From Planctomycetota bacterium (lineage in GTDB: Bacteria > Planctomycetota > UBA11346), in NCBI GenBank assembly GCA_013816485.1, contig JACDEI010000037.1, positions 1-52,486 of the forward strand: a stretch of DNA of 52,486 nt, given 5' to 3'. Below the pieces are notes generated by a model. It made no database searches and was not told the DNA's origin. It worked only from the letters and a program-made list of their open reading frames with translations. The translations under genes and the position numbers were made by a program. This document shows, in pieces, positions 42,726 to 52,103 of the stretch (the first letter of the stretch is position 1; every line of letters starts with the position of its first letter).

Positions 42726-44222
42726 GTGAACACCGACCAGACGCCACCTGAACCCCAGCAGGGAGTGATGGATCCGCCAACCACCATCGGTGGCACGATC
42801 AAACACCTCGGCCCAGGCATCATCATCGCGGGGTCGATTGTCGGGTCGGGTGAACTGATCGCGACCACTCTGGCCGGTGCTCAGGCAGGTTTCGTCCTGC
42901 TGTGGTTGATCATCCTCGGCTGCGTCATCAAGGTTTTCGTCCAGGTCGAGTTCGGCCGCCACACGCTGCTGTGGTCAAAGACGCCGATGAAGGCGCTCGA
43001 CGACATCCCTGGACCACGCCTGCGCGCCAACTGGATCCTGTGGTTCTGGCTGGTGATGACCTGTCTGGTGATCGTGCAGCAAGGCGGGATTCTGGGCGCG
43101 ATCGGCGAAGCCTGCACCATGGTGCTGCCGCTGACCGCTGACGGCGCAGCCTACAACGCGGCGATGTCAGAGAAGATCACCGCGCAGATCAGCATGGCGA
43201 TGAATCCCGGCACGGTTGCCGCCGCCGCCGCCCAGACCTCACCCGCCGCACCGCACGACATCCGCCTGTGGGCGGTCGGTATTTCGATCGTGACGTCAGT
43301 GCTGCTGTTTTATGGTCGCTTCCTGCTCATTCAGTGGGTGTCGACCATCCTGGTGTTCGCCTTCACCGCCATCACCATGATCAATCTGGTCATGTTGCAG
43401 AGCGATCCGCGTTGGGCGATCTCGTTCAGCGATCTGTGGTCGGGCATGAACCTCTCGCTGCCGGAAACTATCGGCGGCGTCAGTTCACTGGCCGCGGCGA
43501 TGGCAGCCTTTGGCATCATCGGGGTCGGTGCGGCGGAGCTGATTCAGTACCCGTACTGGTGCCAAGAGAAAGGCTACGCCAAGTTCACCGGCGTGCGCGA
43601 TGATACGCCCGCGTGGCGACACCGCGCGCGGGGCTGGGTCCGCGTGCTCAAGATCGATGCGTGGATGTCGATGGTGGTTTACACCTTCTCGACCGTGGCA
43701 TTTTACCTGATGGGCGCGGCGGTTCTTGGGCGCATCCAGATGATGCCGGAAAAAGGCAATCTGGTGCGCACCCTCGGCGAGATGTACGTCCCGGTATTCG
43801 GCTCGTGGGCGCTCTATATCTTCGTCTTCGGCGCGATCGCGGTGTTGTATTCGACGTTCTTCCTCGCCGCCGCCGGCATGTCGCGCGTAGTCGCCGATGG
43901 CGTCGGCCTGTTCGGGCTTTTGAAAAACGACGAAGCCAGTCGTATGAAATGGACCCGCATCATCAGCGGCATTTGGCCGCTGATGGCGCTGATATTGTTC
44001 CTCTTCGTCAACGCACCGGTGGCGATGATCCTGTGGTCTGGCATCACCCAGGCGATCATGCTGCCGATCCTCGGCGTCGCGGCGTTGTACTTCCGTTATC
44101 GCCGCATCGATCTCGCCGAGATGCGCCCAGGACGCACATGGGACGTGTTCCTGTGGATCTCGGTGCTCGGCATGTTCGCCGTCGGCATCTGGACGGTGGT
44201 GGAGATGTTGGTCGGGAAGTGA
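42726..44222 (+). CDS. Nramp-like divalent metal transporter
   Basis: The 498-residue membrane protein has about eleven hydrophobic segments. It resembles the Nramp (MntH) superfamily: the first segment contains GPGIIIAGSIVGSGELIATT, at the position where Nramp proteins have DPGN or variants. Here the Asp and Asn ligand positions are replaced by GSGE, as in divergent Nramp-related proteins. The metal specificity is therefore uncertain, and it may not carry manganese or iron. The GTG at 42726 is chosen because GAGGA lies eight bases upstream; a GTG at 42711 is also in frame. It is convergent with the DUF3500 gene across a large repeat. Confidence 0.8.
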   Translation: MNTDQTPPEPQQGVMDPPTTIGGTIKHLGPGIIIAGSIVGSGELIATTLAGAQAGFVLLWLIILGCVIKVFVQVEFGRHTLLWSKTPMKALDDIPGPRLRANWILWFWLVMTCLVIVQQGGILGAIGEACTMVLPLTADGAAYNAAMSEKITAQISMAMNPGTVAAAAAQTSPAAPHDIRLWAVGISIVTSVLLFYGRFLLIQWVSTILVFAFTAITMINLVMLQSDPRWAISFSDLWSGMNLSLPETIGGVSSLAAAMAAFGIIGVGAAELIQYPYWCQEKGYAKFTGVRDDTPAWRHRARGWVRVLKIDAWMSMVVYTFSTVAFYLMGAAVLGRIQMMPEKGNLVRTLGEMYVPVFGSWALYIFVFGAIAVLYSTFFLAAAGMSRVVADGVGLFGLLKNDEASRMKWTRIISGIWPLMALILFLFVNAPVAMILWSGITQAIMLPILGVAALYFRYRRIDLAEMRPGRTWDVFLWISVLGMFAVGIWTVVEMLVGK

Positions 44223-44223
44223 G

Positions 44224-44766
44224 CGGGCGAGCGGCGAGCGGCGCGCCGCGAGCGGGCAAAGCCCGCGCTGCGCGCTGCGAACTGCGAGTCTGATAACATG
44301 ATCGGTGCCGATCACCGGGAATTTCATGTCGAGAGCGCCAACGGCGCGGCGTTAACACAGCCCAGGGCAACGCCCTGGGTCGCTGATGGTTGAAAATGAT
44401 GGAGGGCTGAAGGCCCGATTGAACCGTTGCATGGTATGGTGCGCTCCGGATTCAGTCGGGCCTTCAGCCCTATTTTGATTCACGGATGCCTACCCGGGGC
44501 GCTGCCCCGGGCTGTGTTAACGCCGCGCCGTTGGCGCTCTTGACCAGCACTTGGATGCACACCGTGCCCCGTCATGCATTCGACGGTCAAAAAAAATCGT
44601 AGCTCGCAGCGCGAAGCTCGCAGCGCGAAGCTCGCAGCGCGAAGCTCGCAGCGCGAAGCTCGCAGCGCGAAGCTCGCAGCGCGAAGCTCGCGGCGCGAAG
44701 CTCGTAGCGCGGGCTTTGCCCGCTCGCGGCGCGAAGCTCGTAGCTCGCAGCTCGTAGCTCGCAGCT
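44224..44766. repeat. Outer inverted repeat with 14-bp tandem array, enclosing another element
   Basis: A right-hand array of AGCTCGCAGCGCGA holds eight 14-bp units at 44601-44712, six of them exact. It continues as GGGCTTTGCCCGCTCGCGGC and further AGCTCGTAGCTCGC words to 44766. The left arm (about 44242-44270) carries the complement around GCGGGCAAAGCCCGC. The two arms enclose the element at 44332-44540. Together they fill the 550-bp gene-free space 44223-44772. Confidence 0.85.
44332..44540. repeat. Nested inverted repeat with compensatory hairpins
   Basis: The outer 32-bp arms are perfect: 44332-44363 with 44509-44540. The next layer is a local hairpin on each side, CCCAGGGC-AAC-GCCCTGGG (44361-44379) and CCCGGGGC-GCT-GCCCCGGG (44493-44511). 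The innermost layer is a perfect 16-bp pair, 44403-44418 with 44456-44471. Confidence 0.9.
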
Positions 44767-44772
44767 CAGTCC

Positions 44773-45843
44773 TCACGGCAACGGATTCGACCCCGTGCCT
44801 GCCGTCAAATCATGGTAGCTCAAATGCCCGTGCACGTAGCCGCTGGCCTCGACGCCGTTGTGGCGCATCTGGATCAGAAACGACGGCGTCTGGAGCTTGA
44901 TGAAGTACGGCTTGGCGTGGTCGGTGGTGCCGTACCACGCGAGCCAGGCCTGCGATGCTTCCTTCGCCAGCTTCGCCCGCAGGTCGCCGACCACGGCGTC
45001 GGGGAACTGGCCGATGTATTCGTCGACTAGGCGTTCGTAGGCGAGGCGGCCCGCGGTCGACAACTCTCCGAGCTGCACGCCGACCGGCGTGGGTTTGCCC
45101 GGAACACGATCGATATCGTTGGGGATGCCTTTGTCGGGGGAGGTCTTCACGATCTGCGCCTTGTCCTGCTGCTCTTTGCTCAGCGCGTTGAACAGCGCGA
45201 CGGCGCGCAGGTTCGCGGTCGGCACCTGTGGCCACGGATTGTAGCCGACCATCACCGGGCTGAAACGCACCTTCCCGCCGGATACTTCCATGCTCAGGCT
45301 GAAGTGGTGGCCTTCGACGCGCCAGCCCCAGTCACCCTCGCCGATGTTGCCGAAGAGCGAGACGTGGTACCACGTGATGCCGCCCTTGGGCGTCGAGTCG
45401 GGCGAACGGCCAAGGCCGGTCATGCCGAACTCATTATTGCTGACACCTTCGGTGCGCATGATCTGCACGTAGCGTTGGTAGCCGTCGATCGACAGCGACA
45501 CGCGCATCAACGCGTGCATGCGGTCGATGGCCTGCTGGCTCATCTTCTCCACCGGCACGCCAAAGCGGCCGTAGGGCTTGTAGGGCGATCCGACCGCATC
45601 GGGATTCGACAGCAGCGGCGTTGGAATGTAGTGCCAGAACTTGTGCTCCTTGCCGCCGTAGCTGAAGGTCGCGAGCTTCAGATCCTCGGCCGGCAGGACC
45701 TCCGCCAACGCCTTCGCCGCGGCGACCATCGCGCTGATCTGCTCGGCCTCGGTGGTGGCCGGCGGGATGTACCCCTTGCCCTCGGCGGGGACGGCGGCGG
45801 GTGCGGTGGAGAGGGCGGCGGCAAGCAGGGCGGCAGTGAACAT
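44773..45843 (-). CDS. DUF3500 family protein, secreted
   Basis: The 356-residue protein has a signal peptide (MFTAALLAAALSTAPA). The mature region matches my memory of DUF3500 proteins: WGWRVEGHHFSLSMEVSGG in the middle, a helical Lys/Glu region, and a C-terminal segment with FLIQMRHNGVEASGYVHGH. Function is unknown; conserved His and Trp residues suggest an enzyme or metal site. It is transcribed toward the transporter gene, with the nested repeat between, and is divergent from the serine hydrolase across 270 bp in which I see no gene. Confidence 0.82.
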   Translation of the reverse strand: MFTAALLAAALSTAPAAVPAEGKGYIPPATTEAEQISAMVAAAKALAEVLPAEDLKLATFSYGGKEHKFWHYIPTPLLSNPDAVGSPYKPYGRFGVPVEKMSQQAIDRMHALMRVSLSIDGYQRYVQIMRTEGVSNNEFGMTGLGRSPDSTPKGGITWYHVSLFGNIGEGDWGWRVEGHHFSLSMEVSGGKVRFSPVMVGYNPWPQVPTANLRAVALFNALSKEQQDKAQIVKTSPDKGIPNDIDRVPGKPTPVGVQLGELSTAGRLAYERLVDEYIGQFPDAVVGDLRAKLAKEASQAWLAWYGTTDHAKPYFIKLQTPSFLIQMRHNGVEASGYVHGHLSYHDLTAGTGSNPLP

Positions 45844-46113
45844 CGGGCGGGCTCCAAAATCGGCAGTGAGGGAAGTCCTAACGTCTGGCGCATCGCAACG
45901 TTGACCAGCAGGTCGGCAAGCGCGTGAGAACCAGCGTGTGACCTCGCGTGGAGGTGGTTGCGGTTGTGCGCCGGAGCGCCGTCCTGACGAACTACCTTGC
46001 GAGCGTATGCGTGCTCACACGCATCATTCACACGCTAGGGCCCAGGGCGACAGACCGGCCATTTCCCCCATCGGCCCTGCGCTCTACGGTCCCCGCCTCA
46101 AGGGAGTTCGCCC

Positions 46114-47298
46114 ATGTCCTCAGCCGTCGTCAGCTACCTCCGTCTGCCGCTGTTCGCCGGATTGCTCCTGGCGGTGAGCGCCTGCGCCACCAGCACCCGC
46201 AGCGCGGCACCGAACGCGGCGATCAACGCGGCGATGCAGACCATGGTTGAGCGCCAGGAGGTCGCTGGCGTGGTGACGCTGGTGGCCACACGCGATGGCG
46301 TCGTGCATCTGGGAGCCGTGGGCATGGCCGATGTCGCCGCCAACCACCCGATGAGCACGGACGCGCTGTTCTGGATCGCCTCGATGACCAAACCCATCAC
46401 CGGCGTCGCGATCATGATGCTGCAAGATGCGGGCAAGTTGTCGGTCGACGATCCGGTGGCGAAGTACCTGCCGGAACTGGCCAAGACCGCGACCGCCGAC
46501 GGCACCGTGCACACCATCACGCTCAAGCACCTGCTGACCCATTCCTCTGGTCTGGCGGAATCGACCAAGGAAGAACGCGACGGGGCGAAATCGCTCGCAG
46601 ACCTCATGCCCGGCTTCAGCGCACGCCCGCTCCAGTTCGCTCCGGGTTCGCGCTGGCAGTACTGCCAGTCGGGTATCAACAGCCTCGGTCGCGTCATCGA
46701 GGTGGTCTCCGGGAAAAGTTTCCCGAGCTTCCTGCAGGAACGCCTGTTCACGCCGCTCGGCATGGTTGACACCACGTTCTATCCCGATCCCGCTCAGGTC
46801 GCACGCTTGGCGAGCACCTACAAACGCGAAGGCGACGTGCTGATCCCGGCCAAGTTGCCGTGGGATTACGATCCGACCAACATCGGCCACTACCCCGCGC
46901 CGAACGGCGGACTGTTCTCCACCGCCAGCGATTACGGCCGCTTCTGCCGCCTACTGTTGAACGACGGTGCACTCGACGGCCGCACCTACTTGAGCAAGGC
47001 GGCGGTGAGGCAGTTGCGCTCGGTGGCGAGCGGCGACCTCAAAACTGGCTTCACCGACGGCAACGGCTGGGGCCTGGGCGTCTGCGTGGTGCGCCAACCG
47101 CAGGGCGTCAGCGCCGCGCTCAGCGCCGGTAGCTACGGCCACGGCGGTGCCTTCGGCACCCAGGCGTGGATCGATCCGGTGAAAGGCGTCGCCTACGTGC
47201 TGATGGTCCAGCGATCGAACTTCCCCAACTCCGACAACAGCGACGTGCGCAAGGCCTTCCAGGAGGCGGCGGTGGCGATCGCCGGTCCGGCACGGTGA
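46114..47298 (+). CDS. Serine hydrolase of the class C beta-lactamase/esterase family, lipoprotein
   Basis: The 394-residue protein has a lipoprotein signal ending at SAC near residue 24. The active-site SxxK motif is SMTK (FWIASMTKPITG). The second motif, normally YxN, reads YCQ in WQYCQSGINSLGRVIEVVSG. The third reads HGG in YGHGGAFGTQAW, as in family VIII esterases and related hydrolases. The loss of the Asn makes beta-lactamase activity unlikely and an esterase or peptidase role more likely. AAGGGAG precedes the ATG. It is followed after 96 bp by the DUF4838 gene. Confidence 0.88.
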   Translation: MSSAVVSYLRLPLFAGLLLAVSACATSTRSAAPNAAINAAMQTMVERQEVAGVVTLVATRDGVVHLGAVGMADVAANHPMSTDALFWIASMTKPITGVAIMMLQDAGKLSVDDPVAKYLPELAKTATADGTVHTITLKHLLTHSSGLAESTKEERDGAKSLADLMPGFSARPLQFAPGSRWQYCQSGINSLGRVIEVVSGKSFPSFLQERLFTPLGMVDTTFYPDPAQVARLASTYKREGDVLIPAKLPWDYDPTNIGHYPAPNGGLFSTASDYGRFCRLLLNDGALDGRTYLSKAAVRQLRSVASGDLKTGFTDGNGWGLGVCVVRQPQGVSAALSAGSYGHGGAFGTQAWIDPVKGVAYVLMVQRSNFPNSDNSDVRKAFQEAAVAIAGPAR

Positions 47299-47394
47299 TG
47301 CTCTCCCCGTGGTTCTCGGGAAGATGAGACGACAGCGCACCTGCGCTGACCAACACGACGCAACGGACCCGGGCTCAGCGACGTTGGGATCTCC

Positions 47395-49887
47395 ATGAAC
47401 CTGCTGCGCACCTCCGGCCTGTTGTGTTTGCTGCTGTCCGTCACCGCCGCGGATCCGCCCACCTGCGTGCTGGCGCACGGCGGTAAGGCTGCGCTGCCGA
47501 TCGTGGTCGCGCCTAGCGCCTCACCTGCGGTGCGTGCTTCAGCACAGGAATTAGCAGCGATGCTGACGCGCCTCGGCGCGGGTGGGATCACGGTCGAAGA
47601 CGGCAACGGCAGCCGTGGCATCGTCATCGGACGGCCAGTGGATTTCCCCGCTCTGTCCAAGCAGATCACCTTCACCAAAGACCCGTTCAAACGCGAAGAC
47701 TACGTCCTGCACTCACGTGCCGACGGCGTGTGGCTGCTGGGTGCAAGCGACCTGGCGGTCTCGCACGCGGTGTGGGATCTGCTGCATCGCCTCGGCGTGC
47801 GGCAGTATTTTCCGGGCGCGACGTGGGAGGTCGTCCCCCCTGCCGGTGATCTCCGCATCGCCGTCGACGTAACGGAACACCCGGCCTTCGCCGCGCGGCG
47901 CATCTGGTACAACTGGGGCCTGTGGGGGTATAACGACGAGCCGTACCGTCAGTGGTGCGTGCGCAATCGTATGGCGCAGGGTTTCGCGCTGGAGAGCGGC
48001 CACGCCTACGAAGCCATCATCGCCGCCAACCGCGCGGCGTTCGACGCGCATCCGGAGTACCTCGCGCTGGTCGGCGGCGAGCGGAAGCTGCGCGGTGACG
48101 TGAAGTTCTGCATCGCCAATCCCGGCCTGCGGGCGCTCGTGGTCGAACACGCGCTCAAACACCTGCGTGCCCATCCACAGGCGGATAGCATCTCGCTCGA
48201 TCCCAGCGACGGCGATCAGTGGTGCGAATGCGACGAGTGTAAAAAGTTCCCCACTATCGCCGACCGCGTGGTGACGCTGGCCAACGCGGTAGGTGACGCG
48301 ATCGACCGCAGTGAAAACAGCGATCTCGGCGACCGCCGTATCGGCATGTACGCCTACAACCGCCACACCGGACCACCGACCATCCGCGTGCATCCGCGCA
48401 TCATCGCCAGCGCCACCACTGCCTTCATCGGCGGTGGACTGACGCACGACCAGGTGCTTGCCGGCTGGCAGAAACAGGGCGCGACCATGGGCGTGTACGA
48501 CTACCTCAGTGTGGTCGATTGGGATTGGAACCTGCCGCACGGAGGCAAAGGCGGACGACTGTTGCAGATCGCTGCGGATCTGCCGCGGTACCATCAACTC
48601 GGCGCACGTTTCTACGACGCCGAATCCGGCGATTGTTGGGGCCCGTGCGGGCTCGGTTATTGGCTGACCTCGCGCATGGTGTGGGACCTGAAGGAATGCG
48701 CGCGCACCGAGGCGTTGACCGAGGACTTCCTTACCCACGCATTCCCAGGTGCGATCGAACCGATGCGCGCGTTCTACCAACTGATCAATTTCGACGGACA
48801 ACGCCGCTCGTCCGGCGATCTGCTCGGGCGGATGTATCGCCACCTGGATGCGGCTCGTCGTGCGACCACTGACGTCGCCGTGCGCCGCCGTATCGATGAT
48901 CTGGTGCTCTACACCCGCCACGTCGAACTCTATACCGCCACCGCTGATGGCCGCGGGTCACGCGATGATGTCGTGCGCCACGACTGGCGCATGCGTACCT
49001 CGATGATGGTGCACAGTTACGGCCTGTGGTGCCGGCTGCTCAACCAGCAGGCCGCGCTCGATCCCAAACATCCGCTGAAAGACAGCACGCCGTTCAGCGA
49101 AACTGAAATCAGCGGTTTCATCAGCAACGGCATCACCGCCTATCAACCGGTCGATCCCGGATTCACCCAGGTGATCTTCAGCACGACGTTAGTGCCCGCA
49201 GCAGAGCAATTGAAATTCAACACGGTGCCCGCCGGTCGTTTCCCCGACGCACCGCAAGATCAGCAGCGCTGGTGGCTGTGGTTGCCGCAGGCCGGTGGAC
49301 TCGACGCGGAAGTGACGGTCCACAAACGCTGGGCCAACCGCGTGCCGAAACAGAGCATGTGGGCCGCCGCGTCGGTGCACCCGGATCCGGTGGCGGTCGA
49401 TGAGTCGCAAAAGCCTGACGGACAGCCACGCAAACTCGTCCTGCGTTCACCGCACATCGGACTGCATCGCCTGGAGACGCTCGACGGCGGTGACCACACC
49501 GTCATCACCTGGCCGAAGATCCCGCTCACCATCGAATCCGGCATCGACACCCCAGGCGTCACCAGCCACATGCGTGGCGGTTGGACGTTGTCGTTCTACG
49601 TGCCAAAGGGCACCAAGCTGGTCGGCGGCTGGGCCTCACGCATCGCCAACTGGGCGCCACCGGTCAGTGGGCGGTTGCTTGATGGCGGCGGCAACGTCGC
49701 GCTCGACTTCACCGGCCGCGGTGACGGCTGGTTCACTGTGCCCGTGCCCGTCGGACAGGACGGCAAGCTGTGGACCTTCGTCGATACGCAGGGCCAGCGC
49801 CTGTTGATGACGGTGCCGCCGTATCTGGCGCGCAGTGGTGAGGAGTTGTTGTTGCCGGTGGAGGTGGTGGAGAGCGACGCGCGCTAG
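47395..49887 (+). CDS. DUF4838 protein, probable secreted carbohydrate-active enzyme
   Basis: The 830-residue protein has a signal peptide (MNLLRTSGLLCLLLSVTAA). An N-terminal domain of the type found before glycosidase barrels (about 30-170, with REDYVLHSRADGVWLLGAS) precedes the DUF4838 barrel-like region with FAARRIWYNWGLWGYNDEP, SISLDPSDGDQWCECDEC and YDAESGDCWGPCGLGYW. The C-terminal 250 residues form beta domains with fewer signatures. DUF4838 members sit in PVC polysaccharide-degrading loci but lack a firmly assigned reaction to my knowledge. The two close Cys residues in CECDEC could bind metal. It lies between the serine hydrolase and an SGNH gene on the same strand. Confidence 0.85.
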   Translation: MNLLRTSGLLCLLLSVTAADPPTCVLAHGGKAALPIVVAPSASPAVRASAQELAAMLTRLGAGGITVEDGNGSRGIVIGRPVDFPALSKQITFTKDPFKREDYVLHSRADGVWLLGASDLAVSHAVWDLLHRLGVRQYFPGATWEVVPPAGDLRIAVDVTEHPAFAARRIWYNWGLWGYNDEPYRQWCVRNRMAQGFALESGHAYEAIIAANRAAFDAHPEYLALVGGERKLRGDVKFCIANPGLRALVVEHALKHLRAHPQADSISLDPSDGDQWCECDECKKFPTIADRVVTLANAVGDAIDRSENSDLGDRRIGMYAYNRHTGPPTIRVHPRIIASATTAFIGGGLTHDQVLAGWQKQGATMGVYDYLSVVDWDWNLPHGGKGGRLLQIAADLPRYHQLGARFYDAESGDCWGPCGLGYWLTSRMVWDLKECARTEALTEDFLTHAFPGAIEPMRAFYQLINFDGQRRSSGDLLGRMYRHLDAARRATTDVAVRRRIDDLVLYTRHVELYTATADGRGSRDDVVRHDWRMRTSMMVHSYGLWCRLLNQQAALDPKHPLKDSTPFSETEISGFISNGITAYQPVDPGFTQVIFSTTLVPAAEQLKFNTVPAGRFPDAPQDQQRWWLWLPQAGGLDAEVTVHKRWANRVPKQSMWAAASVHPDPVAVDESQKPDGQPRKLVLRSPHIGLHRLETLDGGDHTVITWPKIPLTIESGIDTPGVTSHMRGGWTLSFYVPKGTKLVGGWASRIANWAPPVSGRLLDGGGNVALDFTGRGDGWFTVPVPVGQDGKLWTFVDTQGQRLLMTVPPYLARSGEELLLPVEVVESDAR

Positions 49888-50064
49888 CAGCCCGTGCTTG
49901 CCGGTTATCAGCATGGACATCGAGGGTTTCATCCCCCTCCATGCCGGTCACCAACGGCTCAACCGCCCCGCGTCCAAGGACGGAAACCGCAGGAGTTTTC
50001 CCGTGGGATCGCCGTACCGCCGCCTAAGACGTAGACACACGTTCAGCGCGTCGAGGAGCCTCTC

Positions 50065-51447
50065 ATGTCCGTCCGTCACCTCATGTCCTCCCTCATGCTG
50101 ATCGCGGGCGCGTTCGCTGCGCCCGCGGCGGACCTCCCGCCAGTACCGCCGGTGGTGGACACGGCCAACCTCGGTGTCGGCATCCAGCGCGCGATGACGT
50201 TGATGGCGACCAGCACGCCAGAGAAACGCAACAAAGTGAAGGTGCTGTTCTACGGCCAATCGATCACCGAGCAGGCGTGGTCGAAGCTGGTGGGCGAGGA
50301 CCTCAAGAATCGTTTCCCCAACGCCGATCTGGAGATCGCCAACAAGGCCATCGGCGGCTTCGCTTCGCAGCGCTTGGTCAAGGTCGCGGAGCACGATTGT
50401 TATCCGTGGTACCCGGACCTAGTGATCTTCCACGTCTACGGCGCCAACAACACCTACGAGGAGATCATCACCAACATCCGCACGCGCACGACCGCCGAGG
50501 TGCTGATGCAGACGGACCACGTCGGTGCCAAGCTGCCGCCGGTGGTGAAAAACTGGGACGAGGCCAAGGAACTGGAGAAACAGGACAAGAGCATGTGGTG
50601 GGATTACATGATGAACTACGTGTTCATCCCTGACATCGCCAAGAAGCACGGCTGCGGCGTCGCTGATGTACGCACGCCGTGGGTGAAGTACCTCGCCGCC
50701 AACAAGCTCGACACCCGCGCGCTGCTCAAGGACGACATCCACCTCAACGACGACGGCTGCAAGGTCATGGCCGGGATCGTCTCGCAGTACCTCGTCCATC
50801 GCCCGGACCTGCCGAAGGAGTCGTGGCAGAACCTGGTGCGCGATGTGCCGGCCAAGGCCACGGGCAAAACCCTGACGGTCGAGGCCGAGGGCAACCGCTT
50901 CGATGTGGTGGTCGGCACCATCGACAAGCCGCTGTCGGCAACGGTGACGATCGATGGCAAGAAGCCGTCGGAGTTCCCGGGCTGCTACGCATTCACCCGT
51001 GTGTCGCCGCACGCGTGGTCGCCGCTGTTCATCATGCGCATTGACCACAACGCCCCGCTCGTCATCGAGGATTGGACGCTGACGCTGACCTCGGTGGCCG
51101 CCGACAGCAAGAGCTGGAAGTTTGCGGTCAAAGGCTCAGTCACCGGCGACGATGGCGAGGGTGACAGCACCCAGCCGTTCACGTCGAAGTCCGGCCGCGT
51201 GGTCATCGCGCCGGATTCGTGGTTCCCGGGCGGCGCGAAAATCGACAACGGCTTCAAGATCACTTGGAAGGTCGTGCCGCTTTTTGCTGATAAAATTGAA
51301 TTGAAGGCCGGCGAAGCGGGGAAGGAGAATCTCCTGACGCTGGCGCAGGGGTTGCCGAATGAAAAGCACACCATCGTGTTGACGGCGGAGCGGGAGATTG
51401 GGAAGGCGGTACAGGCGGTGCGGGTGTACAAGCCGTCGATGAAGTGA
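50065..51447 (+). CDS. Secreted SGNH-like hydrolase with C-terminal beta domain
   Basis: The 460-residue protein has a signal peptide (MSVRHLMSSLMLIAGAFAAPAA). The SGNH domain (about 55-260) has VLFYGQSITEQAW (GDS replaced by GQS, serine kept), NKAIGGFAS, a modified block III (HVYGANNTYEE) and DIHLNDDG with the Asp-His pair. The remaining 200 residues form a beta-rich domain rich in Lys, Thr and Val, ending AVQAVRVYKPSMK. A clear GAGGAG lies upstream. The upstream spacer 49888-50064 holds no other gene. It is probably part of the same glycan-degrading group as DUF4838. Confidence 0.85.
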   Translation: MSVRHLMSSLMLIAGAFAAPAADLPPVPPVVDTANLGVGIQRAMTLMATSTPEKRNKVKVLFYGQSITEQAWSKLVGEDLKNRFPNADLEIANKAIGGFASQRLVKVAEHDCYPWYPDLVIFHVYGANNTYEEIITNIRTRTTAEVLMQTDHVGAKLPPVVKNWDEAKELEKQDKSMWWDYMMNYVFIPDIAKKHGCGVADVRTPWVKYLAANKLDTRALLKDDIHLNDDGCKVMAGIVSQYLVHRPDLPKESWQNLVRDVPAKATGKTLTVEAEGNRFDVVVGTIDKPLSATVTIDGKKPSEFPGCYAFTRVSPHAWSPLFIMRIDHNAPLVIEDWTLTLTSVAADSKSWKFAVKGSVTGDDGEGDSTQPFTSKSGRVVIAPDSWFPGGAKIDNGFKITWKVVPLFADKIELKAGEAGKENLLTLAQGLPNEKHTIVLTAEREIGKAVQAVRVYKPSMK

Positions 51448-51462
51448 TTCAAATCACCGCAT

Positions 51463-52080
51463 TCAGCCTTCTGGCAACAGATGATGCTCCTCAAGCCGGA
51501 AATTCTTGAGCGCATCGACAACGCTTCCGCGAGTCTCGGTCTTGCTTTGAAAATCAGCACCGTGCTTCGCCAACAACAGAAAGATGGATCGGACCTGCGT
51601 TAGTAAAATTCCATTCATCAGATCCGCCTTCGGGTTCACGATCATCATCCGCGCATCCAGTACGGCACGTCCGCCGGCAGAGTTGCCATAGGTGTCAACA
51701 GCATTGGGGTCTGCCCCTTTATCCAACATCATCTCAAGAATGGCTCTAGCTCGTTCGAAACGGCCAAGCTCTTTTTCCACCGTTTGGCTGCTGAAGAACG
51801 CGGCGCGGATGGCGTCGTGCAGGACCGGCGCTCTCCACTCATTGAGTTCGGATTCCTCCATGAAATTGGGATTCGCCCCGGCACGCAGAAGTAGCTCCGC
51901 AGCCGAAAAATTCCCGGACTTGAAAGCAATCTGCAACGGCGATTGACCATCGTCCTTCTTGGGTGGGCTCTTCGCCGTAGCCGACACCAGTTCGGGGAAT
52001 TCTCTGAGCATCGACTCGACCGTGGACTGCTCATTATTTCGAATGGCGTGGATGAAGGCCTTGATCTCTGTTCGTTTCAC
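51463..52080 (-). CDS. Ankyrin-repeat protein
   Basis: The 205-residue soluble protein has ankyrin-like units: SPLQIAFKSGNFSAAELLLR followed by AGANPNF, then a long insertion and ILEMMLDKGADPNAVDTYGN, then SIFLLLAKHGADF. The start is a GTG at 52080 after GGGGGCGAA; longer readings run through the next gene and are shadows. Lower GC than neighbours is visible. It lies 23 bp after the DUF4405-like gene on the same strand and may be co-transcribed. Ankyrin repeats mediate protein binding; the partner is unknown. Confidence 0.75.
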   Translation of the reverse strand: MKRTEIKAFIHAIRNNEQSTVESMLREFPELVSATAKSPPKKDDGQSPLQIAFKSGNFSAAELLLRAGANPNFMEESELNEWRAPVLHDAIRAAFFSSQTVEKELGRFERARAILEMMLDKGADPNAVDTYGNSAGGRAVLDARMMIVNPKADLMNGILLTQVRSIFLLLAKHGADFQSKTETRGSVVDALKNFRLEEHHLLPEG

Positions 52081-52103
52081 TTCGCCCCCGGTGTGAGTGG
52101 GCT

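Noticed and set aside
44601..44712. A CRISPR array
   Set aside because: The units are directly adjacent with no spacers, and no cas gene is present.
44551..44900. Open frames with repeated KLAARSSQREARS words
   Set aside because: They are readings of the 14-bp DNA array and have no start signal or family.
45844..46113. A small gene or RNA in the divergent spacer before the serine hydrolase
   Set aside because: No frame with a ribosome site and no strong hairpin was found.
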